From assembly GCA_024234055.1 (NCBI GenBank), contig JACKOW010000001.1, positions 412,001-476,000 on the forward strand: a DNA stretch of 64,000 nucleotides, written 5' to 3'. The notes under the pieces are model-generated. The model saw only the letters and a program-made list of their open reading frames with translations. It was not told the DNA's origin and did not search any database. The position numbers were made by a program, and so were the translations under genes. The stretch's first letter is position 1. Each line of letters opens with the position of its first letter. This document shows, piece after piece, positions 26,365-34,175 of the stretch. This DNA is from Rhodanobacteraceae bacterium. GTDB lineage: Bacteria > Pseudomonadota > Gammaproteobacteria > Xanthomonadales > SZUA-5.

Positions 26365-28805
26365 AAGACCTCATAGGGATCCTGGCGGCCGGTGCTGGCA
26401 TTACCGCGGCCGATCTGATCCAGATCCTCGACGCGGAAGATCTCCATGATTGCCTCGGGATCGGAGGCCGAGGTCAGACGCCCGGTGCCGCTGTTGATTC
26501 GCGCCGTGGTGATGCCGGTTGGCATCTGTGGCAATGTTTGCGGGGTGTCCTTCAAGGCTGCGCCCATGAAGCGGATCCACATGGGCAGCGCGGTCTTGGA
26601 CGCAAACTCGCCGTTGCCGAGCGTGCTGAAATCGTCGAAGCCCATCCAGGCGGTAGCGACCAGGCTCTGGTTGAAGCCCGAGAACCAGGCATCCCGGTGC
26701 TCGTTGGTGGTGCCGGTCTTGCCAGCCAGGTCGCTGCGGCCCAGTTCCATGGCCTTGCGGCCGGTGCCGCGCTTGATCACGTCCATCATCAAGGAGGTGA
26801 TCAGATAGGCATTGCGAGCATCGATGACTCGCGGCGCCAGGTTGGGGCCGTTGGGCGGCGTGCTCTCGTCTGGACCCGCATCGGCCTCGGTTTCACTGGT
26901 TTCGGTCGGCAGATCGAGCGCAAATTCCTGGGCCAGTCGCTCTGGGCAGGCCCCGCAAACCACGGTCGGATTGGCGGTGTAGGTGGTGTTTCCCCGGCTG
27001 TCGACGATGTGATCAATCAGGTAGGTGTCGACCAGATAGCCGCCGTTGGCAAATACCGCGTAGCCACGGGCCATCGTCAGTGGCGGCGCCGATGCGGTGC
27101 CCAGCGCCAGCGACAGATTCTCCGGCAGTTGCTTGGGCGAGAAGCCGAAACGCTGGATGTAACGGCGCGCAAAGGGCACGCCGATGGCATCCAGCAGTCG
27201 GATCGAGACCAGATTCTTCGAACGCACCATGGCCTCGCGCAGGCGTATCGGGCCACTGAAGGTCTCGTTGTCATTCTGAGGGCGCCAGGCCTTCTCGACG
27301 CCAGGGATGTCAAAGACGATCGGCGCGTCATTGACGATCGAGGCGGCGGTGAAGCCCTTCTCGAAGGCTGACGAGTACACGAACGGCTTGAAGCTCGATC
27401 CCGGGTTGCGCTCGCTCTGCGTGGCCCGATTGAACTTGCTGCGGCTGAAGCTGTACCCCCCGACCAGACTGCGAATGGCGCCGTTTTCCGGATCCAGCGC
27501 CACCAGCGCGCCCTGGACCGCCGGAATCTGTGCGAGTCGCCAGCTGCCGGTCTCTGTCTGGCGGGCCCGGATCAGATCGCCTACCTTGAGTACCTCGGTC
27601 AGCGCCTTGGGTGTTGCTCCGCGCGAGTCCGGGCTCAGATAGCGCCTGGCCCACTGTGCTTCCTTCAGTTCCAGCGTTTGTGTACTTCCGTCCTTCATCA
27701 GCAGCGTCGCGGACTCTGCGCCCAGCTCCGTGACCAGAGCTGGCTCCAGGCCACCCACGGGCGACGCGGATTTGAGTATCCGCAGTGCCGCCTCATCCGC
27801 TGTCCCGGCCTCAAGGGCGATGTGTGCTTCGGGGCCGCGATAGCCATGGCGCTCCTCGTAATCGATCAAGGCCCCGCGAAGGGCCTCGTTGGCCGCGTTC
27901 TGGAGGCCCGAGTCGATGCTGGTGTACACCGAATAGCCGCCCGTCACCGCTTCTTCCGTGCCCAGCATGCGCTCGGTCTCGATGCGCGCCATCTCGGCCA
28001 CATAAGGGGCTTCGAGTTCGATCGGCAACTCATGGATGCGGGCGATTTCAGGCGTCGCGACTGCCTGCGCATAACTGGCCGCATCAATGAACCCCACCTC
28101 CTGCATGCGTGAGAGCACGTAGTCGCGCCTTTCCAGCGCGCGCTGGGGGTTCTGTATCGGATTGAGGTCGGAAGGTGCCTTGGGCAGTCCGGCAATCATG
28201 GCGGCTTCCGGCAAAGTCAGTTCTGACAGAGTCTTGCCGTAGTACACCTGTGCCGCCGCGGCAACGCCGTAAGCGCGGTTGCCGAGGAAGATCTTGTTGA
28301 GATACAGGCCGAGAATTTCATCCTTGCTGAGTTCGCGCTCGATCTTCAGCGCCAGCAGAATCTCCTTCAACTTGCGCTCGAGCTTGCGTTCCGGCGAGAG
28401 AAAGAAGTTGCGCGCCAACTGCATCGTGATGGTGCTGCCGCCGGAGCCGAACTCGCCGCCCGCGCGCACGAATTCCCAGCCAACGCGGGCCATGCCCTGA
28501 TAGTCGACGCCCGGATGCTGATAGAAGCGCTCGTCTTCGGTGGCGATGAACGCCTGCTTCAGCACCTCCGGAACTTCTTCGATCGTGCTCGGAAATCGCC
28601 GTGCTTCGCCGAAATTCGCGATCAGCTTGCCGTCCCGGGAATAGATCTTCAGCGGCACCTGGAAGCGTACATCGCGTAGTGTGGCGACTTCAGGCAGTTC
28701 AGGTTCGTAGTGCCGATAGACCAGGTAGATGGCCAGTGCGGCGAGCAGCGCCCCGGCCAGCGACAACACCAGCAGCCAGCGCAACAGGCGTTTCCAACGT
28801 TTCAT
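26361..28805 (-). CDS. mrcA: Penicillin-binding protein 1A (bifunctional transglycosylase/transpeptidase)
   Basis: An 814-residue class A PBP that polymerises and cross-links peptidoglycan in the periplasm. One membrane anchor lies at 7-29. The GT51 glycosyltransferase domain carries ATEDERFYQHPGVD (catalytic Glu near 90) and GGSTITMQLARNF. An OB-like insert lies about 320-425. The transpeptidase domain has SxxK at 470-473 (SSFK), SKN at 529-531 and KTGT at 696-699. It is divergent from pilM with a 205-bp gap, as in other gammaproteobacteria. The stop codon coincides with the CTAG flank of the MITE-like element, so the element inserted at or just past its natural end. Confidence 0.96.
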   Translation of the reverse strand: MKRWKRLLRWLLVLSLAGALLAALAIYLVYRHYEPELPEVATLRDVRFQVPLKIYSRDGKLIANFGEARRFPSTIEEVPEVLKQAFIATEDERFYQHPGVDYQGMARVGWEFVRAGGEFGSGGSTITMQLARNFFLSPERKLERKLKEILLALKIERELSKDEILGLYLNKIFLGNRAYGVAAAAQVYYGKTLSELTLPEAAMIAGLPKAPSDLNPIQNPQRALERRDYVLSRMQEVGFIDAASYAQAVATPEIARIHELPIELEAPYVAEMARIETERMLGTEEAVTGGYSVYTSIDSGLQNAANEALRGALIDYEERHGYRGPEAHIALEAGTADEAALRILKSASPVGGLEPALVTELGAESATLLMKDGSTQTLELKEAQWARRYLSPDSRGATPKALTEVLKVGDLIRARQTETGSWRLAQIPAVQGALVALDPENGAIRSLVGGYSFSRSKFNRATQSERNPGSSFKPFVYSSAFEKGFTAASIVNDAPIVFDIPGVEKAWRPQNDNETFSGPIRLREAMVRSKNLVSIRLLDAIGVPFARRYIQRFGFSPKQLPENLSLALGTASAPPLTMARGYAVFANGGYLVDTYLIDHIVDSRGNTTYTANPTVVCGACPERLAQEFALDLPTETSETEADAGPDESTPPNGPNLAPRVIDARNAYLITSLMMDVIKRGTGRKAMELGRSDLAGKTGTTNEHRDAWFSGFNQSLVATAWMGFDDFSTLGNGEFASKTALPMWIRFMGAALKDTPQTLPQMPTGITTARINSGTGRLTSASDPEAIMEIFRVEDLDQIGRGNASTGRQDPYEVF

Positions 28806-28931
28806 TCGGCGCGGTGTCCAGCTCTACTCGGGGGCGCAGATTCTAAGGCACCCGTCGTCCCCGATGTCGGGCGCGGAAATGATCGTTCAGAACGCGTGTT
28901 CAATAGTGTGAGCGTTCCGGCAAAGTTCATG

Positions 28932-28960
28932 TTGCCAAGCATTTGACTTTGGGATTTAAT
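28932..28960 (+). promoter_or_regulatory. Candidate sigma-70 promoter of the pil operon
   Basis: TTGCCA (28932-28937), 17-base spacer, TTTAAT (28955-28960), in an AT-rich pocket about 50 bases before the pilM GTG start. It lies within the mrcA-pilM divergent region. Confidence 0.5.
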
Positions 28961-29010
28961 GTAGAAGCACACGTATAGCTCGTAAGGGCTCGTCGGAAGG
29001 GGAAAAATCC

Positions 29011-30069
29011 GTGGGTCTGTTCACTCCGAAGACACCGCCGCTGGTAGGAGTCGACATTAGTTCGACGGCCGTCAAGCTGTTGCAACTCAGTCAATCTGGG
29101 GGGCGATACCGTGTGGAACATTACGCGGTGGAACCTCTGCCGCCCAACGCAGTGGTCGAAAAGAACATCGTCGAGGTCGAGGCGGTGGGCGAGGCGATCA
29201 AGCGCGCTGTTCAGCGATCAGGTCTCAAGACCAAGTTCGCGGCAGCCGCCGTCGCAGGCTCATCGGTCATCACCAAGGTGATCCAGATGCCGGCTGACCT
29301 GACCGAGGAGGATCTGGAAGATCAGATCCAGGTCGAGGCCAACCAGTACATTCCCTATCCGATCGAGGAAGTCAGTCTGGACTTCGAGGTACTCGGTCCG
29401 GTCAAGGACAATCCTGAAAGCGTCAACGTCCTGCTGTCGGCGTCTCGAACTGAAAACGTCGACTTGCGCGTCGCTGCCCTGGAAATGGGAGGGCTCAGCG
29501 CCAAGATCGTCGACGTCGAAGCCTTCGCCATGGAGAACGCCTACCAGTTGGTCGCCGACCAGATGCCGGCCGGGCGTGACGGGCTGGTAGCGATCGTTGA
29601 CGTCGGCGCCACAATGACGGCGCTCAATGTGCTCCGGAATCAGCGCTCCATTTATACCCGCGAGCAGGTTTTCGGCGGCAAGCAGCTGACCGACGAGGTC
29701 ATGCGCCGTTACGGGCTGTCCTACGAGGAGGCCGGGCTTGCCAAGCGTCAGGGCGGCTTGCCCGAGAGCTACGAGATCGAGGTGCTCGAGCCCTTCAAGG
29801 AGGCCATGGTTCAGCAGGTCAGTCGACTGCTCCAGTTCTTCTTCGCCGGTAGCGAGTTCAATCGCGTCGATCAAATCATCCTCGCCGGTGGCTGCGCCTC
29901 GATCAACGGTGTCCAGGAACTGGTGGAAGAGCAACTTGGGGTTCCGACCCTGATCGCGTCGCCGGTAGCCAACATGGCTGTCTCGTCAAAGATTCAGGCC
30001 TCGTCCTTGGCTGCCGATGCACCGGCGCTGATGATCGTCTGCGGTCTGGCGTTGAGGAGCTTCGACTAA
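29011..30069 (+). CDS. pilM: Type IV pilus assembly protein PilM
   Basis: A 352-residue actin-like cytoplasmic ATPase-fold protein of the type IV pilus alignment complex; it binds the N-terminal tail of PilN. VGVDISSTAVKLLQLS near residue 12 and IVDVGATMTALNVLRN near 195 are the nucleotide-binding marks of the ASKHA fold, and IILAGGCASINGV near 292 is the adenosine motif. The start is a GTG at 29011 with GGAAGGGG upstream. First gene of pilMNOPQ. Confidence 0.96.
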   Translation: MGLFTPKTPPLVGVDISSTAVKLLQLSQSGGRYRVEHYAVEPLPPNAVVEKNIVEVEAVGEAIKRAVQRSGLKTKFAAAAVAGSSVITKVIQMPADLTEEDLEDQIQVEANQYIPYPIEEVSLDFEVLGPVKDNPESVNVLLSASRTENVDLRVAALEMGGLSAKIVDVEAFAMENAYQLVADQMPAGRDGLVAIVDVGATMTALNVLRNQRSIYTREQVFGGKQLTDEVMRRYGLSYEEAGLAKRQGGLPESYEIEVLEPFKEAMVQQVSRLLQFFFAGSEFNRVDQIILAGGCASINGVQELVEEQLGVPTLIASPVANMAVSSKIQASSLAADAPALMIVCGLALRSFD

Positions 30070-30671
30070 TGGCCAGAATCAACCTACTCCCCTGGCGCGA
30101 AGAGCGCCGAAAGCAACGCCAGCAGGAATTCTATGTGTTGCTGGGCGTTGCCGCCGTTGCCGCGGTGCTTACCGTCCTTGCCGCGCTCTGGTTCATTGGC
30201 ACTCAGGTTGATGCACAGACCGAGCGCAACGAGATCCTGACCCGGGAAATCACGGCGCTGGATGCGCAGATCAAGGAAATCGAAGAGCTCGACCGGCAAA
30301 GGGATCGGCTGATCGCGCGCAAGGAAATCATCGAGCAATTGCAGGCAACACGCTCGCAGATGGTTCACCTGTTTGATGAACTGGTGCGCACGCTGCCCGA
30401 CGGCGTCCAGCTGAGCTCCATCAAGCAGAGTGGGGCCACGTTGACGCTGGAGGGTGTCGCGCAGTCGAACGCCCGGGTGTCGGCGTATATGCGAAACCTT
30501 GATGCCTCGGCCTGGCTGAAGGAGTCCGAGATCATCAAGATCGAAGCCCGCGGTGATGACAAGAATGTGCCCTACGTCTTCTCCTTGAAGGTGAACCTGG
30601 AAGATCCGAACAAGAAGGACGACGGTGCCGAAATGCCGATGACCACGGCTGTCGGAGGTCTGCAGCGATGA
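30069..30671 (+). CDS. pilN: Type IV pilus assembly protein PilN
   Basis: A 200-residue inner-membrane protein. The conserved cytoplasmic tail MARINLLPWREERRKQRQQ, which contacts PilM, is followed by one membrane helix (about 24-46), a coiled coil (about 50-100) and a periplasmic ferredoxin-like domain that pairs with PilO. The ATG overlaps the pilM stop by one base. Confidence 0.96.
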   Translation: MARINLLPWREERRKQRQQEFYVLLGVAAVAAVLTVLAALWFIGTQVDAQTERNEILTREITALDAQIKEIEELDRQRDRLIARKEIIEQLQATRSQMVHLFDELVRTLPDGVQLSSIKQSGATLTLEGVAQSNARVSAYMRNLDASAWLKESEIIKIEARGDDKNVPYVFSLKVNLEDPNKKDDGAEMPMTTAVGGLQR

Positions 30672-31309
30672 GCCTATTTGACGATCTCCGCAAAGCTGAC
30701 ATCAACAATCTGGGGTCTTCCCCAGTCACGGTGCAGGCTGTATTCGCCGGCATCCTGTTCCTCCTGATCTGTGGTCTGGGGTGGTACCTGTACTTCAACC
30801 CGCGGCACGAAGAATTCGACGGGCTCGTGGCAAAAGAACGCGAACTGCGCCAGGACTTCGAGCACAAGCAGGAGCGGGCCGCCAACCTGCAGGCTTACCG
30901 CGAGCAATTGCAACAGATAGAACTGGTTCTGCAGCAGATGCTGCGACAGCTGCCGGGCAAGACCGAAATGCCCGATCTGCTGGTGGACATCTCGCAGACC
31001 GCGCTGGCATCGGGTATCGCCAACGAGTTGTTCGAACCGCAGCCCGAAATTTCGAAGGACTTCTACGCCGAAAAGCCGATTTCCCTGCGAATGGTGGGTT
31101 CCTACCATCAGTTCGGGGAATTCGTCAGCGGGGTAGCCTCATTGCCGCGGGTCGTGATTCTAACCATGCACGATATTTCGCTGAAGCAGAACACGCGCGA
31201 CGCCAATGCCCCGGCGGGTCAGCTCATTCTCGAGGGCACGGTCAAGACATACCGGTACCTTGATGACGATGAGCAGTCGATATCCCAGTCAGCAAGCGGT
31301 CGGAGGTGA
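30668..31309 (+). CDS. pilO: Type IV pilus assembly protein PilO
   Basis: A 213-residue inner-membrane protein: a short cytoplasmic N-terminus, one membrane helix (about 25-42), a coiled coil, and a periplasmic domain with MVGSYHQFGEFVSGVASLPRVV typical of PilO. It forms heterodimers with PilN and links to PilP. The start overlaps pilN by four bases. Confidence 0.95.
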   Translation: MSLFDDLRKADINNLGSSPVTVQAVFAGILFLLICGLGWYLYFNPRHEEFDGLVAKERELRQDFEHKQERAANLQAYREQLQQIELVLQQMLRQLPGKTEMPDLLVDISQTALASGIANELFEPQPEISKDFYAEKPISLRMVGSYHQFGEFVSGVASLPRVVILTMHDISLKQNTRDANAPAGQLILEGTVKTYRYLDDDEQSISQSASGRR

Positions 31310-31311
31310 AC

Positions 31312-31842
31312 ATGAATCGTACTCCTCTTATTCTGGGAATCTGCGCCGTTGTAGTCATGATCGGCGGGTGCGCTGACAGTCGCGATGAGTTGGAGTCGTA
31401 TATCGCATCGGTCAAGCAGAGGCCAGGCAAGCCCTTGCCGCCATTGCCTAAGATGCAGGAATTCGAATCCTTCGAATACGCAGCACAGGGCATGCGCGAT
31501 CCGTTCACGCGGGTCAGCGCCGATCGTCGGGACGAGCCCGATGCAGTCGCTGCAGGCAGCGGACCTCGTCCGGACCGCGGCCGGCGCAAGGATGAGCTGG
31601 AATCATTTCCCCTCGATAGCCTGGATATGGTGGGCACGATGGGCGCCGGCGACAATATCTTCGGATTGATCAAAGATCCGTCCGGCGTGGTACACCGCGT
31701 CAAACCGAGCAACTATTTGGGCCAAAATGATGGAAAGATCGTCGGTGTATACGAGGACCGAATTGAACTGGTCGAGCTGTTTCCGAACGGACTCGGGGGA
31801 TGGGAAGAGCGCCGTTCCGCGATTGCGCTTGATGATGAATGA
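31312..31842 (+). CDS. pilP: Type IV pilus lipoprotein PilP
   Basis: A 176-residue inner-membrane lipoprotein that bridges the PilNO complex to the PilQ secretin. The lipobox is MIGGC near residue 20; Ala then Asp follow the cysteine, and Asp so near fits inner-membrane retention only loosely. The family marks are MRDPFTR near 65 and a C-terminal beta domain (GLIKDPSGVVHRVKPSNYLGQNDGKIV). The ATG at 31312 is chosen because GGAGG lies five bases upstream; a GTG at 31306 overlapping pilO is the alternative. Confidence 0.93.
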   Translation: MNRTPLILGICAVVVMIGGCADSRDELESYIASVKQRPGKPLPPLPKMQEFESFEYAAQGMRDPFTRVSADRRDEPDAVAAGSGPRPDRGRRKDELESFPLDSLDMVGTMGAGDNIFGLIKDPSGVVHRVKPSNYLGQNDGKIVGVYEDRIELVELFPNGLGGWEERRSAIALDDE

Positions 31843-31863
31843 TGCCTTTTGGGGGTTGACGAC

Positions 31864-34122
31864 ATGAATGAGAAGAGCCTCTCGCGCATGCTCGGAAGTT
31901 ATTTCGGGCCGAAGCTCCAGCAACAGTTCCGGAAGGCAGCCGGATTGGCCGTTGTGGCACTGGGACTTTTGTCCACGGCAGGTGTCGCAAGCGCCGCTGA
32001 CGTGCTCAAGAACGTCAGTTTCCAGCCGCTGCCTGGCGGCGTTGTCGACGTGGCGCTGGAACTGGAAAGCGGCAGCGCGGACCCGAAGATTTTCGCCACC
32101 AGCGATCCGCCGCGCATTGCGATTGACCTTGCCGACACCAGCAACCAGTTCGAGGCGAGGATGCTGTCCATCGCCACTGGCGCTGCGAAGGCCGTCACTG
32201 CCGTTGAGGCCGGTGGTCGCACGCGCGTGGTCATTGATCTGTTCCGCTCGGCGCCCTATGAATCGCGACGCGAGGGCAAAGTCCTCGTTGTCCGCGTTCA
32301 GAACGGGTTCGCTGATGTCGTGGCCAGCAAGGCGCCGACCGATCCGGCCAAATCCGTCGTCGCAAGCAATGCGGTCGAGCTCAGCTCGATCGACTTTCGG
32401 CGCGGAAAGGCGGGAGAGGGGAGGCTGATCCTCGGCTTCTCGGGCGATGGCGCCAATGCCAATCTGCGAGAGGAAGGCGGACGTCTGGTCCTTGATCTGC
32501 CCAATGTCGCCTTACCGGCGAAATTCCAGAAACGTCTGGACGTGGTCGACTTCGCCACGCCGGTCGAATCGATCGACGCCAAGGTTCAGGGCGCCGGCAC
32601 CCGGATGACTTTTGCAACCAGTGCCGACTATGACAAGCTTGCCTATCAGGCCGGTTCTGAATATGTCGTCGAGATTTCGCCAAAACGGGTCGAACCGAAA
32701 AAGCGCCTGGCTACGGACCCGCCCGTATACAGCGGAAATCGCGTCACTTTCAATTTCCAGGACATACCCGTTCGATCGGTGCTGCAGTTGGTTGCGGACG
32801 TCTCGGAACTGAATATCGTCGTGGCCGACTCCGTGCAGGGCAATGTGACGCTCCGCCTGGTCAATGTGCCTTGGGATCAGGCTCTCGACATCATTCTCCA
32901 GGCAAAAGGGTTGGACAAGCGCCGCAACGGCTCGGTGATCTGGGTCGCGCCGACCAAGGAAATTGCGGAGCGCGAGCAGGCACTCGAAGACGCACGCATC
33001 GCCATGGAGGATCGTGCTGAGGTCATCGTCGACTACATCCCGATCAGCTATGGCAAGGCCGAGGATCTGGCCAAGTTGATGACCACGGACACGCTGCAGT
33101 CGCAGGGCGCAGGCGGAACAACGCAACCGACGGGCCAATCGCGAGGGGTTCTTTCGCCGCGTGGTTCCGTGAGTTTCGACGAGCGCACCAACACCCTGAT
33201 CGTGACCGACATCCCGGAACGCGTCGAGAAAGTGCGTACGCTGGTCTCCATCCTCGACAAGCCGGTACGTCAGGTGCTGATCGAATCGCGTATCGTGATT
33301 GCCCAGGAAGGCTTCCGCAAACAGCTGGGTGCGCGCTTTGGCATCACCGGCGCCAATGAAGACGGTGACGGCAATCTGATCACCATTGGTGGCAGCCTTG
33401 GAGCCACTGATCAGATGGTGGGGGTTGGTCTGGCGAACCGTCTCAGCGGTTCGTCCAGCGCACTGCCGGTGGGTCTTGGTGAAGCCAGCGGCAACGGCGT
33501 GATCGCACCCAGCGCGCTCAACCGGCTCAACTTCAACTTGCCCGTTGCATCCGCCGGGGCGGGATCCTTCGCAACGACGATACTTGGCGCGGACTATCTG
33601 CTGGATCTCGAACTTTCCGCACTGGAAAGCGAGAACCGAGGTGAGCTTATTTCCAGCCCCAAAGTCATCACCGCCGACCAACAGGAGGCTGTGATCACGC
33701 AGGGTCAGGAGGTCGCGTTCAACCAGCTCAGCGTTTCGAGCACCGGCCAGTCAACCGTTACAACGACCTTCAAGAAGGTTGTTCTTGAACTGAACGTCAC
33801 GCCGCGAATCACGGCCGACGGCAGAGTCTTCCTTGCCCTCAAGGTTAAGAAGGACAATATCGCGAGCTTCCTGGATACGCCACAGGGACCAGTTCCGGTG
33901 ATCGATACACGCGATGTGCAAACCGGTGCTTTGGTCGATAATGGTCAGACCGTCGTGCTCGGTGGCATCTACGAAATCACACGGAACGATTCACTCACCA
34001 AGGTTCCGGTTTTGGGGGACTTGCCAGGTATCGGTAATCTGTTCCGAAACAAGGACCGGCAGAACAACAAGGTGGAACTGCTGATTTTTGTTACGCCCAG
34101 GATTCTCGTCGACTCCAAGTGA
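31864..34122 (+). CDS. pilQ: Type IV pilus secretin PilQ
   Basis: A 752-residue outer-membrane secretin through which the pilus exits. A signal peptide (about 1-44, ending GVASA) precedes two AMIN domains (about 48-125 and 165-265) that bind peptidoglycan, an STN domain (about 300-355, NFQDIPVRSVLQLVADVSELNIVV), a secretin N1 domain (about 375-470), and the secretin barrel domain (about 510-750) with SPKVITADQQEAVITQGQE and VELLIFVTPRIL at the end. The ATG at 31864 lies 21 bases after the pilP stop. Confidence 0.96.
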   Translation: MNEKSLSRMLGSYFGPKLQQQFRKAAGLAVVALGLLSTAGVASAADVLKNVSFQPLPGGVVDVALELESGSADPKIFATSDPPRIAIDLADTSNQFEARMLSIATGAAKAVTAVEAGGRTRVVIDLFRSAPYESRREGKVLVVRVQNGFADVVASKAPTDPAKSVVASNAVELSSIDFRRGKAGEGRLILGFSGDGANANLREEGGRLVLDLPNVALPAKFQKRLDVVDFATPVESIDAKVQGAGTRMTFATSADYDKLAYQAGSEYVVEISPKRVEPKKRLATDPPVYSGNRVTFNFQDIPVRSVLQLVADVSELNIVVADSVQGNVTLRLVNVPWDQALDIILQAKGLDKRRNGSVIWVAPTKEIAEREQALEDARIAMEDRAEVIVDYIPISYGKAEDLAKLMTTDTLQSQGAGGTTQPTGQSRGVLSPRGSVSFDERTNTLIVTDIPERVEKVRTLVSILDKPVRQVLIESRIVIAQEGFRKQLGARFGITGANEDGDGNLITIGGSLGATDQMVGVGLANRLSGSSSALPVGLGEASGNGVIAPSALNRLNFNLPVASAGAGSFATTILGADYLLDLELSALESENRGELISSPKVITADQQEAVITQGQEVAFNQLSVSSTGQSTVTTTFKKVVLELNVTPRITADGRVFLALKVKKDNIASFLDTPQGPVPVIDTRDVQTGALVDNGQTVVLGGIYEITRNDSLTKVPVLGDLPGIGNLFRNKDRQNNKVELLIFVTPRILVDSK

Positions 34123-34175
34123 GATCGGACATTAAAAGCCAACGGATTATCAAGATGAGTATCAGGAGAGCGACG

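Noticed and set aside
26125..26401. Short frames on both strands inside the MITE
   Set aside because: They encode nothing recognisable and cross the inverted ends; the element shows no transposase motif.
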